Source: UBA4744 sp963718995
GTDB lineage: Bacteria; Actinomycetota; Acidimicrobiia; Spongiisociales; UBA4744
Direction of reading: 5' to 3'
Length of the DNA stretch: 64,000 bases
Assembly: GCA_963718995.1 (NCBI GenBank)
Contig: CAVRAP010000010.1
Span: forward strand, 119,397 to 183,396
The notes beneath the pieces are model-generated. The model searched no databases, was not told the origin of the DNA, and worked only from the letters and a program-made list of their open reading frames with translations. Below are positions 17,421-25,997 of the stretch, one piece after another. Position 1 is the first letter of the stretch; every line of letters starts with the position of its first letter. A program made the position numbers and the translations under genes.

Positions 17421-18821
17421 ATGGAGGTATTCAATACGCTGGGTCGCCGCAAAGAGGAACTGATCCCGCGCAGCCCGGGCAAGATCTCCATGTATGTGTG
17501 TGGCGCAACCGTGCAGTCCGATCCCCATCTTGGACACGGCCGTTTCGCAGTGGCCTTCGACGCCGTCCGTCGATATCTCGAGTGGCGGGGCTACGAAGTC
17601 ACCTACGTTCGGAACGTCACCGACGTTGAGGACAAGATCATCGCGGCGGCCGCCGAGCAGCGCATGCCGGTGGCGGAACTCGCCGGGATCATGAGCGACA
17701 AGTTTGATACCGCCTTCGCAGCGCTCGGCATCAAACCTCCCACGATCGAACCGCGCGCCACCGATCACATACCCCTGATGGTGACCCTCATCGAAACCCT
17801 GATCGACAAAGCCCTTGCCTATCCGGCTGGTGGCGACGTGTATTTCGCGGTGCGGTCACTTCCCGGCTACGGAAAGCTCTCCGGCCGCAACCTCGACGAT
17901 CTGCTGGTTGGAGCCAGAGTTGCTCCGGGTGAGCAGAAACGTGACCCGCTCGACTTCGCCCTCTGGAAGGCGTCCAAGCCGGGAGAACCAGCCTGGGACT
18001 CTCCCTGGGGGAGCGGACGGCCCGGATGGCACATCGAGTGTTCGGCGATGGCTCTCGACTACTTGGGCAGCGGTTTCGACATACACGCCGGCGGCACCGA
18101 TCTCATCTTCCCCCACCACGAGAATGAGATTGCTCAGTCTGAAGGTGCTACCGGGGAGCCATTCGCCAGGTACTGGCTTCACAACGAGATGCTCAACCTG
18201 AGCGGTGAGAAGATGTCCAAGTCCACCGGACACGTCATCGACCTGGCGGAGGCCATCGGTCGGTTTACGCCGATGGCCGTTCGCTTGTTCTACCTCCGCG
18301 CTCACTACCGGACACCCCAGGAGTACTCCGAGGAATTGCTGGCCGATGCGCGGTCCGCCGTCGAACGCCTCTGGGCATTTCGCCGCCGTTCCGAGACAAC
18401 CGGTCCGCCAGACCCCTCCGTCATGGCAGCGTTCATCGAGGCCATGGACGACGACTTCAACACTGCCGCCGCCATCGGCATCCTTTTCGATACCGTTCGG
18501 GAGGGCAATCGTCGCCTCGATCTTGGTCAGGACGTCGTTTCTTTGGTCGGAGCCTTTGACGAGATCGTTGGTGTCCTGGGTTTTCAAGCGCCACCATCGG
18601 AGCTCTCCGAGATATCCGAAGGGATCCTTGCATTGCTCCGGTCGCTCGATCTGGTCCCGGCGGCTACGCCCGAAGAGAACGTTGCCCTCCTGCTGGTGGA
18701 GCGAGATCGAGCCAGGTCGGATTCTGATTGGGAGCGTGCGGATGCGGTTCGAGACGGCCTCGCCGCCCTTGGAGTTGTCGTGGAGGACACGCCCGATGGC
18801 GCACGCTGGCATCGGCGCTGA
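17421..18821 (+). CDS. cysS: Cysteinyl-tRNA synthetase
   Basis: A class I synthetase of 466 residues. Zinc-binding Cys27 is followed by the HIGH motif as HLGH (36-39). The GWHIECSAM and GGTDLIFPHHENE zinc-site blocks come next, and KMSKS lies near residue 264. A helical DALR-type anticodon domain closes the protein. The ATG at 17421 gives the usual N-terminus; an upstream in-frame GTG-type extension is not conserved. CysS rather than mycothiol ligase MshC, because the full C-terminal domain is present. Confidence 0.97.
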   Translation: MEVFNTLGRRKEELIPRSPGKISMYVCGATVQSDPHLGHGRFAVAFDAVRRYLEWRGYEVTYVRNVTDVEDKIIAAAAEQRMPVAELAGIMSDKFDTAFAALGIKPPTIEPRATDHIPLMVTLIETLIDKALAYPAGGDVYFAVRSLPGYGKLSGRNLDDLLVGARVAPGEQKRDPLDFALWKASKPGEPAWDSPWGSGRPGWHIECSAMALDYLGSGFDIHAGGTDLIFPHHENEIAQSEGATGEPFARYWLHNEMLNLSGEKMSKSTGHVIDLAEAIGRFTPMAVRLFYLRAHYRTPQEYSEELLADARSAVERLWAFRRRSETTGPPDPSVMAAFIEAMDDDFNTAAAIGILFDTVREGNRRLDLGQDVVSLVGAFDEIVGVLGFQAPPSELSEISEGILALLRSLDLVPAATPEENVALLLVERDRARSDSDWERADAVRDGLAALGVVVEDTPDGARWHRR

Positions 18822-19530
18822 CCTCGAGGGTCTCCACGTTATTTCCGCCGCGTTGCTGGCCGGGCGGCTCACCGAGTTATTCGTCGAGGCCTCCCGAGTC
18901 TCCCATCCCGAAGTTGCGACCCTGATCGAGCAAGCGAAGACTGCCGGAGTCGGCATCAAGGTGGTTGATGATGTCCGTCCGTTAGCCGTCACCTCGGTCC
19001 CGCAGGGACTCGTCGGACGGGCCCGGCCGTTGCAGACCTATTCCCTCGAAGCTCTTGTCGAACCTGCTCCCTGCCTGTTGGTGGTACTCGATCATCTGGA
19101 AGATCCCCACAATGTCGGCGCTATAGCTCGCTCGGCGTTGGCGGCCGGCGCGACGGGTCTCGTTGTGCCCGCTCGCCGGGCTGCCCCGATCGGACCGACC
19201 GCTTTCAAGGCCGGAGCCGGAGCACTGGAGCACCTGCGGGTCTCGATCCAATCGTCGACCGCCGATGTTGTGCAGCGACTCAAGCGGCTCGGGGTCTGGA
19301 CACTCGGGTTGACGGCCGGGACCGGCGAGCGGCTTTTTGGTCTACCCATTCTGACGGAGGCAGTCGCCATTGTGGTCGGTGGGGAAGGTCGCGGGTTGGG
19401 CAGGCTGGTGGAAGAGCGGGTTGATGTGCGAGTCAACATCCCGATGACTACCGGCTCGGAGAGCCTCAATGCCTCTGTGGCTGCTGCATTGGCGGTCTTC
19501 GAGGTGGCAAGGGTTCGAGAGGCTTTGTGA
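18796..19530 (+). CDS. rlmB: 23S rRNA (guanosine-2'-O-)-methyltransferase RlmB / TrmH family
   Basis: A SpoU-class methyltransferase of 244 residues. A short N-terminal L30e-like substrate domain (about 1-75) precedes the trefoil-knot catalytic domain. Its three motifs are HNVGAIARSALAAGA, VVGGEGRGL and IPMTTGSESLNASVAAALA. It begins 26 bases inside cysS, so the two are probably co-transcribed. Assignment to RlmB rather than another SpoU protein rests on length and on its place after cysS, as in Bacillus. Confidence 0.88.
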   Translation: MAHAGIGADLEGLHVISAALLAGRLTELFVEASRVSHPEVATLIEQAKTAGVGIKVVDDVRPLAVTSVPQGLVGRARPLQTYSLEALVEPAPCLLVVLDHLEDPHNVGAIARSALAAGATGLVVPARRAAPIGPTAFKAGAGALEHLRVSIQSSTADVVQRLKRLGVWTLGLTAGTGERLFGLPILTEAVAIVVGGEGRGLGRLVEERVDVRVNIPMTTGSESLNASVAAALAVFEVARVREAL

Positions 19531-19603
19531 TGGTCAGATCTTGGGACTTGCGACTTTGCGCGGGAGACCTCAAACTGTTGGTCCGGCAACGGCCGGAAAA
19601 CGT

Positions 19604-19676
19604 GCTGGCGTAGCTCAGTTGGCAGAGCAGCTGATTTGTAATCAGCAGGTCGTGGGTTCGATTCCCTCCGCCAGCT
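19604..19676 (+). tRNA. tRNA-Thr (anticodon TGT)
   Basis: A 73-base cloverleaf. Acceptor arm GCTGGCG/CGCCAGC has discriminator T. Anticodon stem GCTGA/TCAGC encloses loop TTTGTAA, so the anticodon is TGT. The T arm reads GTGGGTTCGATTCCC. CCA is not encoded. A perfect 8-bp hairpin (GGGTATTC/GAATACCC) lies at 19695-19712, before the next gene. Confidence 0.97.
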
Positions 19677-19723
19677 CGAAATACCCGATTCTTGGGGTAT
19701 TCGGGAATACCCTGACGTGCATC

Positions 19724-19990
19724 ATGCTGTCGAAACGCGACAAAGCGGTGCTCGATTTCGAACGTTCCTGGTGGTTGGTTCCCGGACCGAAGGACCGCGC
19801 CGTCCAGGAGCATCTTGGGATGAGCGCCGGTCGCTACTACCAGATTCTCCGGGACTTGCTCGATGATTCCGAAGCGATGTCGTACGATCCGCTCACCGTT
19901 CGAAGATTGCTGAAGGTTCGTGCGGTCCGGACCCGCCGCCGCCCGGAGCCACGGGTCATCGCCGACGGTATGGATCCGTCGGACACCTGA
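19724..19990 (+). CDS. DUF3263 family protein
   Basis: An 88-residue actinobacterial protein with the DUF3263 core (VLDFERSWWLVPGPKDRA, then MSAGRYYQILRDLLD). The fold is probably an HTH-like helical bundle followed by a basic tail. Function is unknown. The ATG is chosen at the start of the conserved region; the frame is open further upstream through the tRNA. It is coupled to the LytR_C gene by TGATG. In Mycobacterium tuberculosis a DUF3263 gene (Rv0430) likewise precedes a LytR_C gene (Rv0431). Confidence 0.88.
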   Translation: MLSKRDKAVLDFERSWWLVPGPKDRAVQEHLGMSAGRYYQILRDLLDDSEAMSYDPLTVRRLLKVRAVRTRRRPEPRVIADGMDPSDT

Positions 19991-20566
19991 TGTCCGGGCG
20001 GCATGCCGCTCCCGGCTACAGCGGGCTGTTCCGGGAACTGGCCATCTTCCTGGTCAAGGTGTTGTTCTGGGGTGCCATCATTTTCGGCGCCGTACTGCTC
20101 TTTCAGGCGATCTTCTCGGGGGACGACGGTCCTGACACCACAACCACATCCGGATCCGTCACGACCACCAGCGTGGCCACCACCGCTCCTCCGCTGGCAA
20201 CGACTACCACGACGGTTGCCTCTACAACAACGACAACGGAAGCAACGACGACCACCATGGCCACGACGACCACCCTCGCCGGCCGCAGACCCGTCTGAGG
20301 TAACCGTATTGGTCCTCAACTCAACGAATCGAAGTGGTATCGCCGCCGACCTCGCCGAGACGCTCGCCGACGTCGGCTATCAGACGCTGGAACCGGAGAA
20401 CTGGCAGACTCCGTTCAGTGTGTCGCGCATCTGGTACGTGGCGGGGTTCGACGCTGAAGCAAACGTCATTGCGCGCTACGTAGCATCCGACGCCATCGTG
20501 GAACTGTTCCAAGGGGTTACCCAGGCCGACATCATCATCGTGATTGGGGCATCATACGGAGGGTGA
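19990..20566 (+). CDS. Membrane-anchored LytR C-terminal domain protein, frameshifted
   Basis: The N-terminal frame codes for a short cytoplasmic leader, one transmembrane helix (about residues 17-42) and a long Thr-rich linker. The conserved LytR_C domain (VTVLVLNSTNRSGIAADLAETL... to the end) is in the next frame. The switch falls at the CCC run 20273-20275, and total length is 3n+1, consistent with one extra C. Isolated LytR_C proteins are cell-envelope proteins of unclear function. The stop overlaps the next gene (GTGA). Confidence 0.85.
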
Positions 20567-21450
20567 CCACCGAAGACGCCACTCCCGCAGAGCGCAAGCC
20601 GTCGAGTCCATGGACACTGTGGGCATGGCTGATGGTGGCCGTGATCATCGTTTCCGTAGCGGCTGGCGTCGTCGGTGGGATTCTGGCCCCTTCGGTCGTG
20701 CTCGATGTGATCTCCCTCTGGCCCCTGGCGGTCGGGGCGTTCTTTGTGGCGGCTGCGTTGCTTCCGCTCCGCAAACACGGACCCGCCAGGATCACTGCGG
20801 TGCTCCCGCTCCTTCTGATCACCATGTTGGGTTCGAGCGTCGTGCTTCACCTCACCGGTTGGGAGCAGCTACCGTCGTCATCCGCCGATCTCAACGGGCC
20901 ACGAGCCGCCGGTGTTCAAGATGCTGAACTAACTCTGGACCTGACCGGTCGCCTGTCGATTACCGCCGGGAGCGGTGACCTCTACTCGGCGCGAGTGGAA
21001 CGACGGGGTGGCTCGACGGGAGTGCCGGAGGCCCTGGAGAGCAGCTTCGAGGAGGGCCCGACCTTTGTGGTGTTGCAAGAAGTTGACGGAGGGCGTTGGT
21101 TCCAGACGTCGGGGTGGGAGTTGGCCCTGGCCGGCGGACCCAGGTGGTCGCTGGTGCTCGGCTCGCCCGATCTGGACGCCGATCTGAGCGGACTGCAGCT
21201 GAAATCTATAAAGCTGAGCGGGCAAGGCACCGTTTCCCTGCCCCGCCCGGGGGAGATCGGCACGTCGGCGACCGTCGATGGTGTCTACGAGATCCACATA
21301 CCGGCTGAAACGGGCGTGGTGGTGACCGGCGTGGCCGTCGTGCCGGGCGGATGGGCCGAAACGGTTGAGGGGTATCAGAGTCCGTTCGTTGGTCCAACTA
21401 TCTCGATAACCGTGGTCGAGAGCGCCCGGGTGGAGATCCGCCAGCCCTAG
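20563..21450 (+). CDS. Membrane protein with C-terminal beta-rich extracytoplasmic domain
   Basis: A 295-residue protein with three or four hydrophobic segments within the first 105 residues. A soluble domain follows, rich in short beta strands (LTLDLTGRLSITAGSGDLYSA, VYEIHIPAETGVVVTG). This is reminiscent of LiaF/DUF-type cell-envelope response domains, but the match is weak. GTG start, coupled by 4 bases to the LytR_C gene. I assign no function. Confidence 0.65.
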   Translation: MTTEDATPAERKPSSPWTLWAWLMVAVIIVSVAAGVVGGILAPSVVLDVISLWPLAVGAFFVAAALLPLRKHGPARITAVLPLLLITMLGSSVVLHLTGWEQLPSSSADLNGPRAAGVQDAELTLDLTGRLSITAGSGDLYSARVERRGGSTGVPEALESSFEEGPTFVVLQEVDGGRWFQTSGWELALAGGPRWSLVLGSPDLDADLSGLQLKSIKLSGQGTVSLPRPGEIGTSATVDGVYEIHIPAETGVVVTGVAVVPGGWAETVEGYQSPFVGPTISITVVESARVEIRQP

Positions 21451-21499
21451 CCACTCCTGATCGGTGGCCGACCCGCGTGGGTCCGGAGGTGGATCCCAT

Positions 21500-21505
21500 T
21501 ACACT
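21500..21505 (+). promoter_or_regulatory. Candidate leaderless -10 box (TACACT) for the PerM gene
   Basis: TACACT ends 8 bases before the ATG at 21514; no Shine-Dalgarno site. Confidence 0.45.
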
Positions 21506-21513
21506 CGCCACCG

Positions 21514-22734
21514 ATGAACGATCCATCAAGCTCGTACGACAGACTGCGCCGCCTGGGTATCACCTCCTGGAGTATCGCCGGCATGGGGCTGGTGCTGGCC
21601 GGAGTTATCTGGTTGCTCTACTTGTTGCGCATCCTCTGGCCGCCGCTGGTGCTGGCCGGGGCGGTTGTGTACTTGATGAGCCCGCTCGTCGATCGGATGC
21701 AGAAATGGCACATTCACCGTCTGCTCGGCTCGTTCGTGTCGTACCTGCTGTTTCTGGGCCTCGCGGTACTCTTTGGGTTTCTCGTCGTGCCGGTCATTGG
21801 CGACCAGTTGGCCGCTTTCTCCGACCAGATTCCCCAGCTGGTGGATGACATCGGGGTGTTTCTGGTCGACCTGGGGGAGCGGCTGGGTTTGTCGGTCGGG
21901 GTCGGGTCGGCAGTTGACACCCTGCAGGAGTGGCTGGCCGACTTCTTCAATCAGGAAAACGTGCAGCAAATGCTCGGTCAGATCGGGACGTTTGCCAAGG
22001 CAGGTCTTGATGTCCTGATCATCCTGGCGCTCGGTCCCGTTCTCTCCTTCTACATCCTCGTTGATCTGCCCGGGTTCAAAGAACGGGCGCAACGATTGGT
22101 TCCCGAGCAGGCCCGTCCGGAAGTCGTCCACGTGGTTACCCAGGTGGCACGCGTGGTGGGTGGGTTCGTGCGGGGGCAGTTGCTGGTAGCGCTGATCGTC
22201 GGCGTGTTGTCGAGCGTCGGGCTGGCGCTCCTGGGTGTTCCGTTCTGGTTGTTGATCGGGCTCATCGCCGGTTTCCTGAACGTCATCCCCTTCATCGGCC
22301 CGTTCGCCGGCGGTTTCCTGGCTGCCGTGGTTTCGCTGGTGTTTCGCGATGTCAGCACCGCGCTGTGGGCGGTAGTGATGTTCACGGCCGTCCAGCAGTT
22401 CGACAATCATGTCATCAGCCCGAACGTCCTCAAGTCGCGGGTCCAGTTGAATCCGGTTTTCATTCTGCTGGCGCTGCTGCTGGGCAGTTCGATTGGCGGG
22501 TTCTTTGGCCTCCTGGTTGCTGTTCCGGTAGCGGCGGCTTTGCGAGTCATCGTGGGCCATCTGTGGCGCACGAGGGTGCTCGAGGAGTCATGGGATGAGG
22601 CGGCAGACGCCATGATTACCGAGTATGAGCCTCCGCAGCGTGAGAGCCTGGTCGGTAGACGCCGCCGGGTGCTCGAGTTGGGGGAGGAACTTCCGGTCGG
22701 CGAGGGGGACGGGTCCGAGAACCCCGATCAATAG
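21514..22734 (+). CDS. AI-2E/PerM family transporter
   Basis: A 406-residue membrane protein of the PerM/AI-2E exporter family. It has hydrophobic pairs at the N-terminus and an extracytoplasmic helical stretch (about 95-150). The family core follows (FVRGQLLVALIVGVLSSVG, then LNVIPFIGPFAGG). QQFDNHVISPNVLKSRVQLNP is followed by GSSIGGFFGLLVAVP. A charged cytoplasmic tail of about 40 residues ends it. Members export small solutes or ions; the substrate is unknown. Its stop is 2 bases from the end of the convergent livF gene. Confidence 0.9.
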   Translation: MNDPSSSYDRLRRLGITSWSIAGMGLVLAGVIWLLYLLRILWPPLVLAGAVVYLMSPLVDRMQKWHIHRLLGSFVSYLLFLGLAVLFGFLVVPVIGDQLAAFSDQIPQLVDDIGVFLVDLGERLGLSVGVGSAVDTLQEWLADFFNQENVQQMLGQIGTFAKAGLDVLIILALGPVLSFYILVDLPGFKERAQRLVPEQARPEVVHVVTQVARVVGGFVRGQLLVALIVGVLSSVGLALLGVPFWLLIGLIAGFLNVIPFIGPFAGGFLAAVVSLVFRDVSTALWAVVMFTAVQQFDNHVISPNVLKSRVQLNPVFILLALLLGSSIGGFFGLLVAVPVAAALRVIVGHLWRTRVLEESWDEAADAMITEYEPPQRESLVGRRRRVLELGEELPVGEGDGSENPDQ

Positions 22735-22736
22735 GC

Positions 22737-23471
22737 CTATTCGAGTTCGCCGAGATAGGCATCCGACAGATTGGGATGCGCCAGCAATGCTTCGGCGGTA
22801 TCTGCCAGAACAATGTTGCCGGTCTGCAACACGTAACCGCGATCGGCAATGGAAAGAGCGACATGGGCGTTTTGCTCGACCAGCAGGATGGTGACTCCTA
22901 GAGCGTTGATCTCCTTGATGGTTTCGAACACCTGCTCGACGAGAATCGGAGCCAGGCCCATGGAGGGCTCGTCCATCAGTAGCACTTTTGGTGCGGCCGT
23001 CAAGGCTCGCCCGATGGCCAGCATCTGCTGCTCACCGCCGGACAATGTCCCGGCCTTCTGGCTGATCCGTTCCTTGAGACGTGGGAACAGTTCGAACACA
23101 CGGTCGATGTCCGCCTGAATCGCTTCCTTGTCCCTGCGGAGGTTGGCGCCGATGGTCAGATTCTCCTTGACGCTCATCTTTCCGAAGAGCCGTCGGTTTT
23201 CGGGGACCATCGTCAACCCGCGAGCGACGATGTCGCCGGTGGATAGCCGTTCGATCCGCTCGCCCTCGAAAAGGATCTCTCCTGCGTGCGCCCGCGTCAT
23301 TCCGAGGATCGTGCGCAGGGTTGTGGACTTACCGGCTGCATTGGAGCCGAGCAGGCAAACGATCTCGCCCGGCTTGACTTCCAGGCTGACATTCTCGAGA
23401 GCCCGCACGGGGCCATAGGCGGCGCTGACGGAAACAAGATCGAGGATCGGAGCCGACGGTGTTTCGGTCAT
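22737..23471 (-). CDS. livF: Liv-type ABC transporter ATPase LivF (importer 1)
   Basis: A 244-residue nucleotide-binding subunit. Walker A is GSNAAGKST near residue 39, with Ala where most LivF have Gly. The signature LSGGEQQMLAIGRAL and Walker B LLMDEPSMGLAP follow, then the H-loop EQN typical of LivF. Last gene of a five-gene minus-strand operon; its ATG overlaps the livG stop by 4 bases. Confidence 0.93.
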   Translation of the reverse strand: MTETPSAPILDLVSVSAAYGPVRALENVSLEVKPGEIVCLLGSNAAGKSTTLRTILGMTRAHAGEILFEGERIERLSTGDIVARGLTMVPENRRLFGKMSVKENLTIGANLRRDKEAIQADIDRVFELFPRLKERISQKAGTLSGGEQQMLAIGRALTAAPKVLLMDEPSMGLAPILVEQVFETIKEINALGVTILLVEQNAHVALSIADRGYVLQTGNIVLADTAEALLAHPNLSDAYLGELE

Positions 23472-24256
23472 GCCGTCTCCTGGCTGGCAGATTTGCCGAG
23501 GTAGGCCTCGATGACCTGCTTGTTGGCCGCCACCTGATCGTAGGTGCCTTCGGCGATCTTCTTGCCATAGTCGAGAGCCACGACGCGGTCCGACACTCCG
23601 CTGATCACCGGCATGTCGTGTTCGATGAGCACGATCGAGTAGCCCCGCTCATCCCGCAACCGGCCGATCAACTCGATGAGCCCATCCTTTTCCGCCGGGT
23701 TCATGCCGGCGGCCGGCTCGTCCAAGAGCAAGAGCTGGGGTTCGGTAGCCATCGCTCTGGCGATTTCTAGACGTCGCCGGTCGGCATAGGCGAGCTCCGA
23801 GGCCAGTGAGTTGAGGCGGGGCGAAAGCCGGTCACCGAAGAAGTCGAGGGCGGCGCCTGCCTCGGCTTGGACCCGCTCCTCTTCTGCCTTGGTCGAACTG
23901 CCGTGGAAGAGGGCTCCGAGGACACCGGCCTTCGTCCGCGCGTGCTGGCCGACCATGGCGTTTTCCAAAACAGTCATCGCGCCGAACAGTCGGACGGCCT
24001 GGAAAGTGCGAGCAATGCCGACCTTGGTGATCTGATTGGGCTTGAGGCCGACCAGGTTGTGCCCGTCGAATCTGATCTTGCCGGCGTCGGGGGAGTAGAA
24101 GCCTGTGACGATGTTGAACAGAGTCGTTTTGCCGGCGCCGTTGGGGCCGATCACGCCAACGATTTCACCCTTGTCTGCGTAGAAGTCGACCTCATCGACG
24201 GCTTGGACTCCGCCGAAGCGCTTGGAAACGCCCTCGAGTTCGAGCAAATGGCTCAT
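23468..24256 (-). CDS. livG: Liv-type ABC transporter ATPase LivG (importer 1)
   Basis: A 262-residue subunit pairing with LivF. It shows GPNGAGKTT, QAVRLFGAMTVLEN, and the weak LivG signature LASELAYADRRRLEIARA. Walker B is LLLDEPAAGMNP, and the H-loop is IEHDM. The start overlaps the livM stop (ATGA). Confidence 0.94.
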   Translation of the reverse strand: MSHLLELEGVSKRFGGVQAVDEVDFYADKGEIVGVIGPNGAGKTTLFNIVTGFYSPDAGKIRFDGHNLVGLKPNQITKVGIARTFQAVRLFGAMTVLENAMVGQHARTKAGVLGALFHGSSTKAEEERVQAEAGAALDFFGDRLSPRLNSLASELAYADRRRLEIARAMATEPQLLLLDEPAAGMNPAEKDGLIELIGRLRDERGYSIVLIEHDMPVISGVSDRVVALDYGKKIAEGTYDQVAANKQVIEAYLGKSASQETA

Positions 24257-25995
24257 GCGGTTGTCCCGTCTGTCACGGTAGGACTCAAATCCGCCTCTAT
24301 CTCCTTGGCATGGAGTTCTCGCTGCCGTCGCTTGTTGGGGATCAGACCTTCGGGGCGGAGGATCATGATGGCGACCAGGATGGCGCCGTAGATGAGCAGG
24401 CGGAACTCGGCGAACTCGCGCAGCAGCTCCGGAAGACCGACGAGAACCGCCGACCCGACGATCACGCCCGGAATGCTTCCGAGTCCACCCAGAATGATGA
24501 CCGAGAGCACGTTGATCGACACGAGAAGCCCAAAGCTGTTCGGAAAGATCGAGCCGATCTTGGCTGCGAAGAAGACTCCGCCGAGGCTGCCCACCCCGGC
24601 ACCCATGGCGAAGGCCAGCAGCTTATAGCGGATGACGCTGATGCCCATCGCCTCGGCGACCGATTCGTCCTCACGCATCGCTGCCCAGGCTCGTCCGACC
24701 CGGGAATCGGACAACCGCCAGGCGACAAAGGCGGCGATCCCGCAAAAGACCAGGATGAGGTAGTAGACGTTTTGCGGAGCGCGCAAGTCGAGAGCGTCGG
24801 GCGGGGCGGGGGGCACCCGCAGCAGTCCCTGAGCTCCCCCCAGATACGGGGAAAGCCAGTCGGAGAGAACCAGGGTGCGGATGATCTCACCGAATCCGAG
24901 CGTCACGATGGCCAGGTAGTCGCCGCGCAAGCGCAAAACCGGTGCTCCGATCAGGACACCGATGATGATGGCGATGATGACGACAAAGGGCAGTGCCACC
25001 CAGAAGTTCGTGAACCCTTTCTCGGCAAAGAGTTGCCCTTCCTCCCTGACCAGGAAGGAGGCGGGTGAGGTGAGAATCCCGGTCGCATAGGCGCCGACCG
25101 CAAAGAAGGCCACATAGCCAAGGTCCAACAGACCGGCATAGCCGACGACGATGTTGAGGCCCAGCCCGAGCAACACATAGAGCCCCACCGTTCCCAACAC
25201 GTCGCTGATGAAACTCCCGACGATCCAGGGCAGGACGACCAGAAGGGCCACCGCCGCGAAGACGGCCAGCTTTCGATACAGGCTCCGGCGGTCGGCCGGC
25301 AAGAGGGCGACCGCTTCCTTCCTTTGCGGTTCCCGTTGCTTCCAGAACCAGCGAGCAGAACCGGCGATGACCACGGTCAAGATGGCCCCGAGCACGGTGA
25401 GGCCGCCTCCCTGATACAACCAGCGTTCGGAAAGGCTCAAACCGTCGAAGACGGCGCCCAGGATGGGCTCCATCAGGCTCATCAGAAGCAAACTGGTCAA
25501 CGTGAAGGTCACCGTGTCACGAGCCTGGTCGGAGAGCAAGCGCAAAGCCCCGGTCCCGGCGCCGAGAGCGGCTCCGAGGGCGACCAGGATGGCGGCACCC
25601 CCGAACGAGCCCAAACCGAATTCCAGGGTGGAGAGCATGCCGGGAGTCACGCTGGCGAGCACGCTACGGACATCGGCCCCGGCGCTGATCAGCAATTCCA
25701 ACACCAGGATGACGGCTCCGGCGAGAGCACCGGCCACCGCTCCTGCGACGAGCCCTGTGAGGGCCGGGTTGGCCGCAACAGGCTGCTGTCCGGGGCGTGG
25801 CTTTGGCGGGCGACTGGCCATGTACCCGGTGCCGGCCAGTCCGATCAAGATGAGCAGTGTGCCGAGGCCGATCACGCCGGTGATGACATCGCGATCCTGG
25901 AACCGTTCGATCATGCCGACCAGCGCCAGATAGAGGACGATGACGCCACCGATGAGGCCGGCGCGCACGTTGTCCCGGGTCAGCGCGGCTCGCAT
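24253..25995 (-). CDS. livM: Liv-type ABC permease LivM with large N-terminal membrane extension (importer 1)
   Basis: A permease of 580 residues. The LivM core occupies roughly residues 240-550, with GLNIVVGYAGLLDLGYVAFFAVGAYATG and LRGDYLAIVTLGFGEIIR. GRAWAAMREDESVAEAMGI follows. The first 240 residues, absent from ordinary LivM (about 300-420 residues), hold two N-terminal helices. Further hydrophobic pairs in Gly/Ala-rich sequence follow. The ATG at 25995 is 2 bases after the livH stop, so the extension is genuinely at the gene start, not a mis-called start. Confidence 0.92.
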   Translation of the reverse strand: MRAALTRDNVRAGLIGGVIVLYLALVGMIERFQDRDVITGVIGLGTLLILIGLAGTGYMASRPPKPRPGQQPVAANPALTGLVAGAVAGALAGAVILVLELLISAGADVRSVLASVTPGMLSTLEFGLGSFGGAAILVALGAALGAGTGALRLLSDQARDTVTFTLTSLLLMSLMEPILGAVFDGLSLSERWLYQGGGLTVLGAILTVVIAGSARWFWKQREPQRKEAVALLPADRRSLYRKLAVFAAVALLVVLPWIVGSFISDVLGTVGLYVLLGLGLNIVVGYAGLLDLGYVAFFAVGAYATGILTSPASFLVREEGQLFAEKGFTNFWVALPFVVIIAIIIGVLIGAPVLRLRGDYLAIVTLGFGEIIRTLVLSDWLSPYLGGAQGLLRVPPAPPDALDLRAPQNVYYLILVFCGIAAFVAWRLSDSRVGRAWAAMREDESVAEAMGISVIRYKLLAFAMGAGVGSLGGVFFAAKIGSIFPNSFGLLVSINVLSVIILGGLGSIPGVIVGSAVLVGLPELLREFAEFRLLIYGAILVAIMILRPEGLIPNKRRQRELHAKEIEADLSPTVTDGTTA

Positions 25996-25997
25996 GA

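Noticed and set aside
19695..19712. Terminator after tRNA-Thr
   Set aside because: The hairpin is perfect but lacks a following T-run, and the next gene starts almost at once.
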